From: Alcaligenaceae bacterium
Lineage (GTDB): Bacteria; Pseudomonadota; Gammaproteobacteria; Burkholderiales; Burkholderiaceae_B
Length of the DNA stretch: 40,824 bases
Direction: 5' to 3'
Assembly: GCA_029268595.1 (NCBI GenBank)
Contig: JAJUGB010000006.1
Location: 1-40,824, forward strand
A program made the translations under genes and the position numbers. Below, one piece after another: positions 17,128 to 26,753 of the stretch. The number at the start of each line of letters is the position of its first letter. Position 1 is the stretch's first letter. The notes under the pieces were generated by a model. It searched no databases. It was given only the letters and a program-made list of their open reading frames with translations, and was not told the DNA's origin.

Positions 17128-18117
17128 ATGCCTACCACTCACCTATCTTCGCATCTGCTAAGCCGTTTCCCAGCCGTTCGCTCGAACGATCTCGAAGAGG
17201 TCCGAAAGCAGGTGGCCGATGTGTTTTGCGATCACGAATTACGGCTCGTAGGCGGTCAACGCAACCTCAACACCCAGATGCATTACCGCCCGCTGCAAAA
17301 AGTCGGTTACGGGCGCATGCTGTATGGGGCAGCGGTCGATATCGATCCGGGTCAGCTGCACAATTTTTTCCTGGTGCAAATACTGTTGCGTGGTGAGGAG
17401 ACCATCTTTGCCGGCAGTCAACCTTTTCGCTCCACAGCGCGTCTGGCGTCTATCATTAGTCCCACTATCGGCTTTCGGATGCGCCACGAAAAAGACACCG
17501 AAAAGCTGTTCTTGCGCATAGATCGCGACGCTTTCGAGCGCAAATGCGCGCAATATTGCGGACGGCCTTTAAGTAAACCGCTAGAGTTCACGCCCGGCAT
17601 CCCGCTTGATTCTCCGGCAGGCCGCTCTTTGCGTCAGCTTGCCCTATGGCAAATCACTCAAGCATCGGAAGGTCTTCTGTTCGACCACCCCCTGGTTGCG
17701 GCCCAGCTTGAAGACACCTTGATGCTGGCTTTGCTCGACACCTTGCCGCATAACCAGGTATATGAAAACCGTCTGCCCGCCCCGCTTACTCCGCAGTTTG
17801 TGCGTCGAGCCGAAGAATACATTCATCAGCATGCACACCAGCCCATCAGCACAGGCGATATCGCACAGCACGCAGGGGTGAGTGCCCGAACCTTATATGC
17901 CGGCTTTCGCAAACATCGCGACACCACGCCCATGGCGTATTTGAAGGCGGTTAGACTGGACCGCGTGCACGAGGTGCTTAGCGCGGGCGGAAGCCACCTC
18001 AATGTGACCCGCGTGGCGCTTGAATGGGGCTTTTCGCATCTGGGCCAGTTCTCGGCCGATTACCAGCGTCGCCATGGCCAACTGCCCTCTGAAACCCTGC
18101 GCAAGGCGCGCTCTTAA
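17128..18117 (+). CDS. AraC/XylS-family transcriptional regulator
   Basis: A 329-residue regulator. The C-terminal part, about 225-329, is the double helix-turn-helix DNA-binding domain, with DIAQHAGVSARTLYAGFRKH as the first helix-turn-helix and ALEWGFSHLGQFSADYQ in the second. The N-terminal 200 residues resemble the AraC-binding-like (AraC_N/cupin) domain of the XylS branch (RMLYGAAVDID). I chose the ATG at 17128 because AAAGG at 17116-17120 is placed correctly. An in-frame start at 17074 would fall in the terminator. It is convergent with dnaQ. The inducer and targets are unknown, and the preceding monooxygenase is the nearest candidate. Confidence 0.88.
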   Translation: MPTTHLSSHLLSRFPAVRSNDLEEVRKQVADVFCDHELRLVGGQRNLNTQMHYRPLQKVGYGRMLYGAAVDIDPGQLHNFFLVQILLRGEETIFAGSQPFRSTARLASIISPTIGFRMRHEKDTEKLFLRIDRDAFERKCAQYCGRPLSKPLEFTPGIPLDSPAGRSLRQLALWQITQASEGLLFDHPLVAAQLEDTLMLALLDTLPHNQVYENRLPAPLTPQFVRRAEEYIHQHAHQPISTGDIAQHAGVSARTLYAGFRKHRDTTPMAYLKAVRLDRVHEVLSAGGSHLNVTRVALEWGFSHLGQFSADYQRRHGQLPSETLRKARS

Positions 18118-18144
18118 GCACTTTTGCCGTGCCAGGTTGCTTGC

Positions 18145-18876
18145 TCAATGCACCGCTTCAGCTTGCTCGACCGTCTCGTAGCTACGCCACAAGCAAGGTT
18201 TACGAGCCGCACCATCGAGCGCCTCGAGATACGCTTCGTGTTCGGCAAGTTCTTGGGGGTTAGCTGGCACGACTTTCAGAACGCTGGGGTCGAAGGCTTC
18301 GAAACGCCCACCCCCACCGCCTACGGATTCCGCCGCGTCGAACTCCATCAAGAGCGTGTCCTGCCCGCGCGTCATGGCCAGCCACACATCGGCCAATAGC
18401 TCGGAGTCGAGCAATGCGCCGTGCAAGGTTCGGTGCGCATTCGAAATACCGTAACGTTCGCACAGCGCATCGAGCGAATTGCGCTTGCCGGGATGCAGCT
18501 CTCGTGCATGCAGCAACGAATCGGTGATCTTTACGCAGCAGCTTTCAAATTGCGGATGTCCGCAGCGCTGCAGCTCGGCATTCAGAAACTTAAGATCGAA
18601 GGCGGCATTATGGATGATGACCTCTGCGCCCTGAATGAAGTCGATAATCTGCTGAGCCACCTCTTCGAACCGGGGATGGCTCGACAGAAACTCTGTTGTA
18701 AGGCCGTGAATCGCCAGCGCTTCAGGGTCGCTGTCGCGGTCGGGATTGATGTACAGATGCAAATTGCGCCCCGTGAGGGAGCGATTCACCATTTCGACGC
18801 AAGCCACCTCGATAATCCGGTGACCCTGCGCGGGATCCAGACCTGTGGTCTCAGTATCCAGAATGATTTGGCGCAT
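18145..18876 (-). CDS. dnaQ: DNA polymerase III epsilon subunit (3'-5' proofreading exonuclease)
   Basis: A 243-residue DEDDh exonuclease that proofreads for DNA polymerase III. ExoI is DTETTG with D7 and E9, ExoII is HNAAFD with D94, and ExoIII has H152 and D157 in HGALLDSELL. Residues up to about 180 are the nuclease domain. The remaining 60 are Gly-rich and then end in a segment with PCLWRSY, consistent with the alpha-subunit-binding tail. AAGGA precedes the ATG at 18876. In E. coli dnaQ lies next to rnhA. Here it shares a strand with rnhA but is separated from it by two efflux genes. Confidence 0.95.
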   Translation of the reverse strand: MRQIILDTETTGLDPAQGHRIIEVACVEMVNRSLTGRNLHLYINPDRDSDPEALAIHGLTTEFLSSHPRFEEVAQQIIDFIQGAEVIIHNAAFDLKFLNAELQRCGHPQFESCCVKITDSLLHARELHPGKRNSLDALCERYGISNAHRTLHGALLDSELLADVWLAMTRGQDTLLMEFDAAESVGGGGGRFEAFDPSVLKVVPANPQELAEHEAYLEALDGAARKPCLWRSYETVEQAEAVH

Positions 18877-18932
18877 GCGATTCCTTGACTGCTTTGCGGC
18901 TGCCCGCAGGCAAAACCATGATTTTAGACCAG

Positions 18933-21900
18933 TTAGTCGCGGTGGCCTCTAACCTTGCCGCTGATCACGGTATATGCCACGGGGACCACGAATAGCGTAA
19001 AAAGTGTGCCAAGCGTAAGACCGCCAACCAGGACCCAACCGATCTGTTCCCGCGACTCGGCGCCTGCTCCGGACGCGTACGCCAGAGGCAGCGCGCCCAG
19101 CACCATGGCTCCGGTAGTCATTAGTATGGGCCGCAGGCGCAGCACGCTGGCTTGAATAACAGCCTGAACTTTGTCCAGGCCTTGCTCGCGCAACTGGGTG
19201 GCGAACTCCACAATAAGAATACCGTGCTTGGTGATCAGGCCAACCAAGGTGATCAGGCCGATCTGACTATAAATGGACAAGGAGCCACCAGACAACCACA
19301 GCGCAAGCAGCGCCCCCGTCATCGACAAAGGCACCGAGAACATAATAATGAGCGGATTACGCCAGCTTTCAAATTGAGCGGCGAGCACCAGATAGATGAA
19401 CGCCAAGGCCATGACAAACACGAGGTAAATGCTGCCGGACGAATCGCGATATTCGCGCGACTGCCCGTCCAGATCGGTCTGCACCGACTGCGGCAAGGTT
19501 TCGCTGGCAACCGCATTCATATGCTCCAGCACCTCGCCCAGCCCGTAACCGGGAGCCACGGCCGCCTGTATCTTGACCGCCCGCAGACGATTGAAGTGGT
19601 TCAGCGACTGAGGCGAGACGGTCTCGACGATTTCCAGGAAGTTCGACAGCTGCACCATGGAGCCATCCTTGGCGCGCACATAAATGTTGGAAATATCGTG
19701 CGGGTCAGTGCGATCGGCCTTGTTTACTTGCACGATGACGTCGTACTGCTCGCCGCTATCGCGAAAGCGCGTTACCTGGCGTCCGCCCAACATCGACTCC
19801 AGCGTGCGCCCTACCGTATCCACGTCAATACCGACGTCTGCCAGCTTGTCGCGGTTGACAGTGACTTTCAGTTCCGGTGTATTCAAGCGCAAGTCGGTGT
19901 CGATATTCTGCAGCCCGGGATAGGACTCGAGCTTTTGCACAAACTCGTCCACCATGCGTGCGATTTCCGGATACGGCGCCTGACTCATCACCACATATTC
20001 AATGGGCTTGGAGGTAGAGCGCTGCCCTAATGATGGCGGGGTTACGGCAAAGGCGCGCACTCCCGGCAACTGGTTGAACTGCGGCCGCAATAGCTCGGCA
20101 AGGTCCAGTGAAGACCGATCGCGCTCGTCCCAATGTTTCAGCCGCAAAATGGCAAACGCGTCTGTGACGGTGGGAAAACCTACCACCGATTGGTTACCCG
20201 ACGCTTCCGATATGCCAGCGTACATTTGCTCTATCTGTCGAACGCTTTGCAGCGTGTAGTCCAGCGTGGCGCCGTCAGGGGCAGTGACAACGCCATAAAT
20301 GACGCCGCGGTCCTCCATGGGCGCAAGCTCGCTTTTTACGGCGGTAAAAAGGACGCCGCTACACAGGGCCACCACCAGCCCCAGACCCAACACCACAAGC
20401 CGATGACGCAAGGCCAGCTCAAGAGCCCGCTGATAAGCGGAAGTCAGCCCGACCAGAAACGACTCAACAGCCCGGTAGAGGCGTCCGTGGGCGGCTTGAT
20501 GGCGCAACAAGGTGGAGCACATCATGGGCGTCAGGGTCAACGCCACAAAACCGGACACCAGAACCGCCGACGCCAGAGTGAGCGCAAACTCGATGAACAA
20601 GCGCCCGGTACGGCCGGTGGCAAAGGCCAGCGGCGCGTAAACGGCCACGAGGGTAAGGGTCATGGCAATAACCGCAAAGCCGATTTCCCGCGCCCCCAAA
20701 AACGCAGCCTCGAGACGCGTCTTGCCTTCTTCAATATGCCTGTAGATGTTCTCCAGGACCACAATTGCGTCATCCACGACCAGACCAATGGCCAACACCA
20801 TGGCAAGCAAGGTCAGCGTATTGATGGAGAAACCGAATGCATACATGATGGCGAAAGCGCCAATCAAGGAGACCGGTATGGTGACAATGGGAATCAGGCT
20901 GGCCCGTATGCTGCGCAAGAAAAAGAAAATGACCAGCACCACTAATATGACGGCCTCGGTGATGGTGGCGTAGACCGAATCAAGCGACTCCTGGATGAAG
21001 ACTGAACTATCGTAGGCGATGTCCAGTTTCATGCCCGGCGGCAATGTCTCGTTGATGAGCTCGATCTCGGCCCTGGCCGCCTTAGACAAGTCCAGCGGGT
21101 TGGCGGTCGACTGCTTGGTAATTCCAATTAACAGACCATCGCTGCCGTTAAAGCGCGACAAAATCCGATCGTTAGCTGCGCCAATGCGAACATCGGCCAC
21201 GTCCTGCATGCGCACCGGGTAGCCGCTGGCCGAGGCAACTATGACTTGATTGAATTGGTCGATTGTCTGCAAGTCCGTGGTAGATACCACGGAAAACTCG
21301 CGGTCGGCCGACTCAATGCGGCCGGCCGGAATCATTACGTTCTGCCCCCGCAAGGCGTTTTCGACGTCTTGTACCGTCAGGCTGTAGGCGCCCAATTTGA
21401 CCCTGTCCACATATATGCGCATGGCGGGCAGGCGCTCTCCGTACACGCGGATCTCGGCCGCGCCGGGCAAGACGGACAGGCGGTTCTTGATATAGCGATG
21501 GATGTAGTCGGATGCCTCGATGGTGCTTAAGGAGCCCGCGTCCACCGCCACAAACATGATGGGTGAGGAATCCGCTTCCACCTTGCTGATAATCGGTTCG
21601 TCGATTTCGTCCGGCAAGAATCGGCGCGCGCGCGAGACTTTGTCGCGCACATCGGCCGCGGCTGCATCCGGGTCGCGAGACAGGTTGAACTTGATATTGA
21701 TGTAACTGGTTTCCGAGCGGCTACGGGACGTCATGACGTCCACGCCTTCCATGCCGGCCAACTGATCTTCCAAGGGTTTGGTTACCTGCGACTCGATCAC
21801 TTCGGGCGACGCCCCTTTGTAATCGGTTCGTACCGACACCACCGGCTCATCAATGGCCGGATACTCGCGCACGGTCAGCCGCTCGTAAGAGATCAGCCCC

Positions 21901-21971
21901 ACGAGGACAATCAATAAGGAAAGGACCGTTGCAAAGACCGGCCGCTTGATGCAGACATCGGAAAGTATCAT
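18933..21971 (-). CDS. RND efflux pump inner membrane permease
   Basis: A 1012-residue HAE1-type RND transporter of the AcrB/MexB superfamily that would export drugs or other amphiphiles using the proton gradient. It starts MILSDVCIKRPVFATVLSLL, the standard first transmembrane helix. The proton-relay Asp pair is at about 399-400 in GLVVDDAIVVLENI. The two large periplasmic repeats, including EYPAIDEP and the region before RLRPILMTT, are intact, and the length is normal. It starts 12 bases after the adaptor gene. No outer membrane factor gene is present, so it probably uses a TolC-like partner from elsewhere. The substrate cannot be predicted. Confidence 0.94.
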   Translation of the reverse strand: MILSDVCIKRPVFATVLSLLIVLVGLISYERLTVREYPAIDEPVVSVRTDYKGASPEVIESQVTKPLEDQLAGMEGVDVMTSRSRSETSYINIKFNLSRDPDAAAADVRDKVSRARRFLPDEIDEPIISKVEADSSPIMFVAVDAGSLSTIEASDYIHRYIKNRLSVLPGAAEIRVYGERLPAMRIYVDRVKLGAYSLTVQDVENALRGQNVMIPAGRIESADREFSVVSTTDLQTIDQFNQVIVASASGYPVRMQDVADVRIGAANDRILSRFNGSDGLLIGITKQSTANPLDLSKAARAEIELINETLPPGMKLDIAYDSSVFIQESLDSVYATITEAVILVVLVIFFFLRSIRASLIPIVTIPVSLIGAFAIMYAFGFSINTLTLLAMVLAIGLVVDDAIVVLENIYRHIEEGKTRLEAAFLGAREIGFAVIAMTLTLVAVYAPLAFATGRTGRLFIEFALTLASAVLVSGFVALTLTPMMCSTLLRHQAAHGRLYRAVESFLVGLTSAYQRALELALRHRLVVLGLGLVVALCSGVLFTAVKSELAPMEDRGVIYGVVTAPDGATLDYTLQSVRQIEQMYAGISEASGNQSVVGFPTVTDAFAILRLKHWDERDRSSLDLAELLRPQFNQLPGVRAFAVTPPSLGQRSTSKPIEYVVMSQAPYPEIARMVDEFVQKLESYPGLQNIDTDLRLNTPELKVTVNRDKLADVGIDVDTVGRTLESMLGGRQVTRFRDSGEQYDVIVQVNKADRTDPHDISNIYVRAKDGSMVQLSNFLEIVETVSPQSLNHFNRLRAVKIQAAVAPGYGLGEVLEHMNAVASETLPQSVQTDLDGQSREYRDSSGSIYLVFVMALAFIYLVLAAQFESWRNPLIIMFSVPLSMTGALLALWLSGGSLSIYSQIGLITLVGLITKHGILIVEFATQLREQGLDKVQAVIQASVLRLRPILMTTGAMVLGALPLAYASGAGAESREQIGWVLVGGLTLGTLFTLFVVPVAYTVISGKVRGHRD

Positions 21972-21983
21972 GAGGGCCGGCCG

Positions 21984-23087
21984 CTATGGCGACGTTGCGG
22001 CGCTGGCCGCTTGAGACAGCACTCGCACTGCTGCGCCGTCGGAAATCTTCTGCAAGCCTGCTACCACCACCTGATCTGTTTCAGCTAAGGGCCCACTCAC
22101 TTCAACCTGGCCTTCGCGGCGCTGGATTATTTTCACTGCTATGCGCTGCACGCGCTCGCCGTCCAACTTATATACGTACTGCTCGTCGCCGGACGAAAAA
22201 ATGGCCGCTTCGGGAACGACCAGGCCCGTGTCGTCGGAAAACTGCAATTGAACTCGTGCGAACATGCCCGGGCGCAAGGTTCCGTCTTGATTAGGCACAT
22301 TGGCCCTGAGCAGGATCGAACGCCCGCCTACGTCCACCTGGGGACTGATGGCGCCAACCCGCCCTTGTCGGGTCACACCCGGCAAGGCGTCAAAGCTGAG
22401 GGTAAGGCTCAGGCCCGGTTGCACCTGACTCAAATATTGTTCGGGAATACGGAAATCCACCTGTAACGGATCAATGGAGTCGATGGGCACCAAGTCAGTG
22501 CCCGGGCTGACATAATCGCCCACTGAAACGTTCCGCAGCCCGATCATGCCGTCGAAGGGCGCGAGAATTGCCGTTTTCTCCAGCTGCGCCTTAGCCAAAG
22601 CCACAGCGGCCTGCTGCACGCGCAATTGACTCACGGCCTCGTCGCGCGCTTGCTTGCTGATAAAACCTTGCTTGGTCAGTTCGGCTGCACGTCGGTTCTG
22701 ACTGGCCGCCAAGCTTAGGTTGGCCTCGGCCTGTTGCAGCTGCGCCCTGGCAACGCTGTCGTCCAGCCGAATGACCACCTGGCCCTTGGCGACTTGGCCG
22801 CCTTCATCAATGTTTATTTCAGCAATGCGACCGGTAATCTCTGGACGCAGGATGACCGAATCTTGTGAACGCAGGGACCCTACGGCCGATACCTGCCGGG
22901 AAATAGCCATGCTACGCACTGGGGCAACCTGCACTACAGGGGCAGAAGCAGGCGCAGGCGCGCTTGCCGCAGGAGGCGCCGCATCGGCCCTGCCCCCGTT
23001 ATCGGACAAGACAAAGCGAGCGACCCCCACACCCAATAGAACGCCTAGCATCAAAGTGACGACCAGCGCTAGCGTATTGACTTTCAT
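21984..23087 (-). CDS. RND efflux periplasmic adaptor (membrane fusion protein)
   Basis: A 367-residue adaptor that links the permease to an outer membrane channel. It has one N-terminal membrane anchor (about 5-27) with no lipobox Cys, followed by an Ala/Pro-rich linker. The lipoyl half-motifs (GRIAEINIDEGGQVAKGQ and LAPFDGMIGLRNVSVGDYV) surround a coiled-coil hairpin, and beta-barrel domains follow. Stop-to-start spacing to the permease is 12 bases, so they form one operon. No regulator gene adjoins it. The 96-base gap to rnhA must hold any private promoter, but I see no convincing sigma70 pair there. Confidence 0.92.
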   Translation of the reverse strand: MKVNTLALVVTLMLGVLLGVGVARFVLSDNGGRADAAPPAASAPAPASAPVVQVAPVRSMAISRQVSAVGSLRSQDSVILRPEITGRIAEINIDEGGQVAKGQVVIRLDDSVARAQLQQAEANLSLAASQNRRAAELTKQGFISKQARDEAVSQLRVQQAAVALAKAQLEKTAILAPFDGMIGLRNVSVGDYVSPGTDLVPIDSIDPLQVDFRIPEQYLSQVQPGLSLTLSFDALPGVTRQGRVGAISPQVDVGGRSILLRANVPNQDGTLRPGMFARVQLQFSDDTGLVVPEAAIFSSGDEQYVYKLDGERVQRIAVKIIQRREGQVEVSGPLAETDQVVVAGLQKISDGAAVRVLSQAASAATSP

Positions 23088-23183
23088 GAGGGAAATAAAC
23101 GAGGAAGAAGGCGGGTTAACAACTGGTTTCTAGCGTCGCAAATAGTAGCGCATACTGGCTAGGCAGCGTAACCCGCATCAGCC

Positions 23184-23651
23184 CTATATAGAGTCAGCTA
23201 CCGCGGCGGCCTTTCGGGCCTGCTCCACCCCCAAGTTGGCCAGTTGGTCGGCGCGCTCATTACCGGGGTCGCCCGCATGGCCGCGCACCCATCGCCAGCT
23301 AACATCGTGTTGCTGTACCAGCTCATCCAGGCGCTGCCATAAGTCGGCATTTTTAACGGGCTTTTTATCGGCTGTACGCCAATTGCGACGCTTCCAATTC
23401 GGAAGCCATTCAGTCATCCCTTTTTGCACATACTGGGAATCTGTATGGATCACCACCTGGCATTGCCGCTTCAACGCCTCGAGCGAGCGGATCACCGCGA
23501 GAAGCTCCATCCGGTTATTGGTCGTGTTGGGTTCGCCGCCGTAAAGAGACTTCTCGTGTGGGCCTTGTCTCAGGAGGGCGCCCCAGCCGCCCCACCCGGG
23601 ATTGCCTTTGCATGCGCCGTCGGTCCAGATGTCGACCTGTTTACTGCTCAT
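23184..23651 (-). CDS. rnhA: Ribonuclease HI
   Basis: A 155-residue RNase HI that degrades the RNA strand of RNA-DNA hybrids. The active-site residues D11 (WTDGACKGN), E49 (NNRMEL), D71 (HTDSQY) and D135 (NERADQLA) are all present, with H125 in the flexible loop. The length equals the E. coli enzyme. The frame is open upstream to 23765, but the ATG at 23651 is the family start. It overlaps the end of the methyltransferase gene by 11 bases, so the two are probably coupled. Confidence 0.96.
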   Translation of the reverse strand: MSSKQVDIWTDGACKGNPGWGGWGALLRQGPHEKSLYGGEPNTTNNRMELLAVIRSLEALKRQCQVVIHTDSQYVQKGMTEWLPNWKRRNWRTADKKPVKNADLWQRLDELVQQHDVSWRWVRGHAGDPGNERADQLANLGVEQARKAAAVADSI

Positions 23652-24453
23652 TGTTTTCCTTACTGACTGTTTGACACCAGCGATACGCCGCACCGTCGGC
23701 CTGGCGCCCGGCCACCACGGCCTGCGCGCGCAGCTTCTGCTTGCTCTTTTTCCATGCCGGGCCAATCAGACGCATGCCCGGAACACGCTTCACCGCCGAG
23801 ACCACGTAGAGGGCTCCGCAGAACGGCCACCAGCGATCACCGGCCTTCTCCATAAAAGACCACCGCTCGATCCAGCGAGTGGTGACACAGGGCGGCACAT
23901 AGCAGCCGAAGTGGCCCCGATCAACTTCGAAGGACAGGAGCTTGAACCAGTCTTTGAGCCGGACTAAAGACACTTGCATGTGCGCAGGCACCGGTACGAT
24001 GGGATCCAGACCGGGAATACGTTCATGCGCGCCCCAAAGACTCCAGGGATTGAAGCCGCTGATTACCACCCGCCCCTCCGGGACCAGCACGCGCTCGGCC
24101 TCTCGGAGGACCTGATGCGGGCTATTGGAACACTCCAGCACATGGGGTAATATCAGCAAGTCGATACTCTGGCTATCGAAAGGTAGGTGTTCCGGCTCAG
24201 CCACGACCGACACCTGCGGCAGCCCGTCTGCGCCGGTTTGTACGTCCCAATGAGTACGACCCTTATTCGGGATGCGGTTAGCTTCCAGAAGATCCCAGTG
24301 CGGCAAGCCCACTTGTATGGCATGGTATCCAAAGACATTAGTCACCATGCCGCTGATTTTTTTTTGCTCCCATTGCTGAACATACTGTCCCACCGGTGTG
24401 GCCAGCCATTCGGCAAATTCATCGGTCAACGGCCGGTCGCACGACTCTGACAC
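23641..24453 (-). CDS. YafS-like class I SAM-dependent methyltransferase
   Basis: A 270-residue methyltransferase of the Methyltransf_11 type. The post-I region [26 protein letters not shown] and the motif [15 protein letters not shown] match the E. coli YafS pattern, and position between gloB and rnhA is the same. The methylated substrate is not known. The frame is open to an ATG at 24531 inside gloB, but a GTG at 24453 has AGGAG five bases upstream, so I prefer it. This leaves only 16 bases between the divergent starts of this gene and gloB. Confidence 0.85.
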   Translation of the reverse strand: MSESCDRPLTDEFAEWLATPVGQYVQQWEQKKISGMVTNVFGYHAIQVGLPHWDLLEANRIPNKGRTHWDVQTGADGLPQVSVVAEPEHLPFDSQSIDLLILPHVLECSNSPHQVLREAERVLVPEGRVVISGFNPWSLWGAHERIPGLDPIVPVPAHMQVSLVRLKDWFKLLSFEVDRGHFGCYVPPCVTTRWIERWSFMEKAGDRWWPFCGALYVVSAVKRVPGMRLIGPAWKKSKQKLRAQAVVAGRQADGAAYRWCQTVSKENNEQ

Positions 24454-24469
24454 AGGGGCTCCTAGCGTT

Positions 24470-25273
24470 ATGGTACATATCGAAGACAGCGAACGCATCC
24501 AACTGACACCCGTACCCGCGTTCTCAGACAACTATATATGGGTTCTGTCCAAAGGCCGGCGCGCAGTGGTTGTCGATCCGGGCGAAGCCGCCCCCATCGA
24601 AAAGCTCCTGAAAGAATACCAGCTTACGCTCGACTCCATTCTGATCACGCACCATCATCCGGATCACGTCGGCGGGGTCTTGCAACTTAAGCAAGCTACA
24701 GGCGCAACCGTCTACGGCCCCCTGGGCGAGACTCTGCCGGTTTGTGATGTCCCCTTGAAAGAAGGCGATGAAATCGCCCTGGACGCTTTTAATCTCGATT
24801 TGACCGTGCTGGACATCCCCGGCCACACTGCCGGCCATATTGCGTATTTCGGCTATATCGAGCCCAACACCCCCGCCGTATTTTGCGGTGATACACTCTT
24901 TGCCGGTGGTTGCGGACGGTTGTTTGAAGGCACCCCTGCACAAATGGTGAACTCGCTGGCCAAACTCAAAGAGCTTCCCCTGGAAACCCTGGTTTGCTGC
25001 GCGCACGAATACACCTTGTCCAATTTGCGGTGGGCCCTCAAGGTTGAGCCGGACAATCCGGCCTTGCACAAGCGGTGGGAGTCAGCTCAACAACTGCGCG
25101 ACAAAGGCTTGCCGACGCTGCCTTCCACCATAGGCCTCGAGCTTGAAACCAACCCGTTTTTGCGCCCATTACAAGAAACCGTGGCACAATCCGCCCAAAA
25201 TTGGGCGGGCCGCCCGCTAACTTCCGCTGTAGCAGTTTTTGCCAGTCTGCGCGAATGGAAAAACAATACCTAA
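24470..25273 (+). CDS. gloB: Hydroxyacylglutathione hydrolase (glyoxalase II)
   Basis: A 267-residue metallo-beta-lactamase-fold enzyme that hydrolyses S-lactoylglutathione, the second step of methylglyoxal detoxification. The metal-binding motif THHHPDH gives H61, H63, D65 and H66. GHTAGH gives H119, CGDTLF gives D141 and CAHEYT gives H179, the full dinuclear set. The C-terminal substrate domain contains ALHKRW and ETNPFLR. The ATG at 24470 begins the conserved LTPVPAFSDNY region 11 residues in. mltD follows after 10 bases. Confidence 0.95.
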   Translation: MVHIEDSERIQLTPVPAFSDNYIWVLSKGRRAVVVDPGEAAPIEKLLKEYQLTLDSILITHHHPDHVGGVLQLKQATGATVYGPLGETLPVCDVPLKEGDEIALDAFNLDLTVLDIPGHTAGHIAYFGYIEPNTPAVFCGDTLFAGGCGRLFEGTPAQMVNSLAKLKELPLETLVCCAHEYTLSNLRWALKVEPDNPALHKRWESAQQLRDKGLPTLPSTIGLELETNPFLRPLQETVAQSAQNWAGRPLTSAVAVFASLREWKNNT

Positions 25274-25283
25274 TGTACTCACA

Positions 25284-26726
25284 ATGAACCGCCTACGCTT
25301 ATTCATCCTTTTCTTAGTAGCGGTTTTGGCTGGTTGCGCCGGCACATCGCGCCAATATGCCACAGAAGACAACAAGGTATTCGTCGCTACCGACACATCC
25401 CGAACCATCGATCTAACGCATCCCCCACGCGATATGTGGGACCGTATCCGGCGCGGCTTTGCCATTCCCAACCTGCAATCCGACCTCACCGAACAATGGA
25501 CGATGTATTACGCGTCGCACCCCGAGTCGGTGTATCAGATGAGTCAGCGGGCCAGCAGATACCTGTACTTTATCGTCGACGAACTCGAGCGCCGCGGGCT
25601 TCCCTCCGAATTGGCGCTACTGCCCTTCGTCGAAAGCGCATACAACCCCACGGCTTATTCGCGCTCGCATGCGTCCGGGTTATGGCAGTTCATTCCCAGC
25701 ACAGGCCGTTATTACAACCTTCAGCAAGATTCGTGGCGAGATCAACGGCGCGACCCCATCGCATCCACACATGCGGCGCTCGATTACCTAAGTTATTTAT
25801 ACGACTTCCAAGGCGACTGGTATCTGGCCCTGGCCTCGTATAACTGGGGAGAAGGAGCAGTAAAGCGGGCGCTAGAGCGCAATGCGCAGTCGGGACTGCC
25901 CCTCGATTACATCTCGCTGTCCATGCCCGACGAAACACGCAATTACGTCCCCAAGCTTCAGGCTATAAAAAACATCATCGCCAACCCGAAGAAATTTGGT
26001 CTCAAGCTGCCGCATGTGGCTAACGCCCCCTACTTCACCACTGTGCACCGCTCGCCCACTATGGAAGTCGAAACCGCGGCGCAGTTGGCAGAAATGTCGG
26101 TTGAAGAGTTCAAGCTGCTCAACGCTTCATTTAATCGTCCGGTGATTCTCGCCGAGCACAATGCCACGCTGCTGGTTCCCGCCGAGAAGGCTGAGGTTTT
26201 CCACGAGAACCTCAAGGCTTATCAAGCTCAGGGCGCTCTAAACACTTGGCAGACTTACCAAGCTCGTAAGGGCGAATCGTTTGCTGCCATCGCCAAAAAG
26301 TTTGGGGTAACACTTGCTGCGCTGCGCAAGGTCAACGGCCTGAACACAAAAGGCAATAAAACCGTCGAGAACACCATCCTTGTCATACCCCACAAGGGTG
26401 CAAGCCCGGTTCAGCTGGCTTCACTTGAATACCCCGCAGCCAGTCCTTCAGTGTCGGGCACCTCCTCGTCGTCTCAGCCCTCAACCGCCGCCGGCACTGC
26501 TCGAAAAGTCAGTGCGCGGCCCAATAGCCGAAACAGCGACGTAGTGGTGGTAAAGGGCAAGGGTAATGTCCGGTCGCACACGGTCAAAAAAGGCGAAACG
26601 CTATTTGGTCTGGCAAAGCGCTATAACACCTCGGTGGCAGAGCTACGCCAACTCAATAACCTTCGGGGCGATAAGCTCACGCTAGGAACGCGTTTACGCA
26701 TACCCGGCACAAATGTCCGGGGCTAG
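25284..26726 (+). CDS. mltD: MltD-like membrane-bound lytic transglycosylase, LysM lipoprotein
   Basis: A 480-residue peptidoglycan-cleaving lipoprotein. The lipobox LAGC places the lipidated Cys at 18. The SLT domain has catalytic E117 in PFVESAYNP, followed by ASGLWQFIPSTG and ASYNWGEGAV. Two LysM repeats for glycan binding lie near 325-372 (YQARKGESFAAIAKKFG) and 433-478 (HTVKKGETLFGLAKRY). A Ser/Thr/Ala-rich linker separates them. It follows gloB by 10 bases, as gloB and mltD are also neighbours in E. coli. ATG 25284 gives the signal peptide directly, and an in-frame start at 25239 would lie inside gloB. Confidence 0.94.
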   Translation: MNRLRLFILFLVAVLAGCAGTSRQYATEDNKVFVATDTSRTIDLTHPPRDMWDRIRRGFAIPNLQSDLTEQWTMYYASHPESVYQMSQRASRYLYFIVDELERRGLPSELALLPFVESAYNPTAYSRSHASGLWQFIPSTGRYYNLQQDSWRDQRRDPIASTHAALDYLSYLYDFQGDWYLALASYNWGEGAVKRALERNAQSGLPLDYISLSMPDETRNYVPKLQAIKNIIANPKKFGLKLPHVANAPYFTTVHRSPTMEVETAAQLAEMSVEEFKLLNASFNRPVILAEHNATLLVPAEKAEVFHENLKAYQAQGALNTWQTYQARKGESFAAIAKKFGVTLAALRKVNGLNTKGNKTVENTILVIPHKGASPVQLASLEYPAASPSVSGTSSSSQPSTAAGTARKVSARPNSRNSDVVVVKGKGNVRSHTVKKGETLFGLAKRYNTSVAELRQLNNLRGDKLTLGTRLRIPGTNVRG

Positions 26727-26753
26727 TTACAACACACTAACAGGATCATTCAA

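Noticed and set aside
19152-20945. Plus-strand open frames of 270-292 codons opposite the RND permease
   Set aside because: They are antisense to an intact permease, rich in Gln, His and Arg as expected for shadows of high-GC genes, and have no family features.
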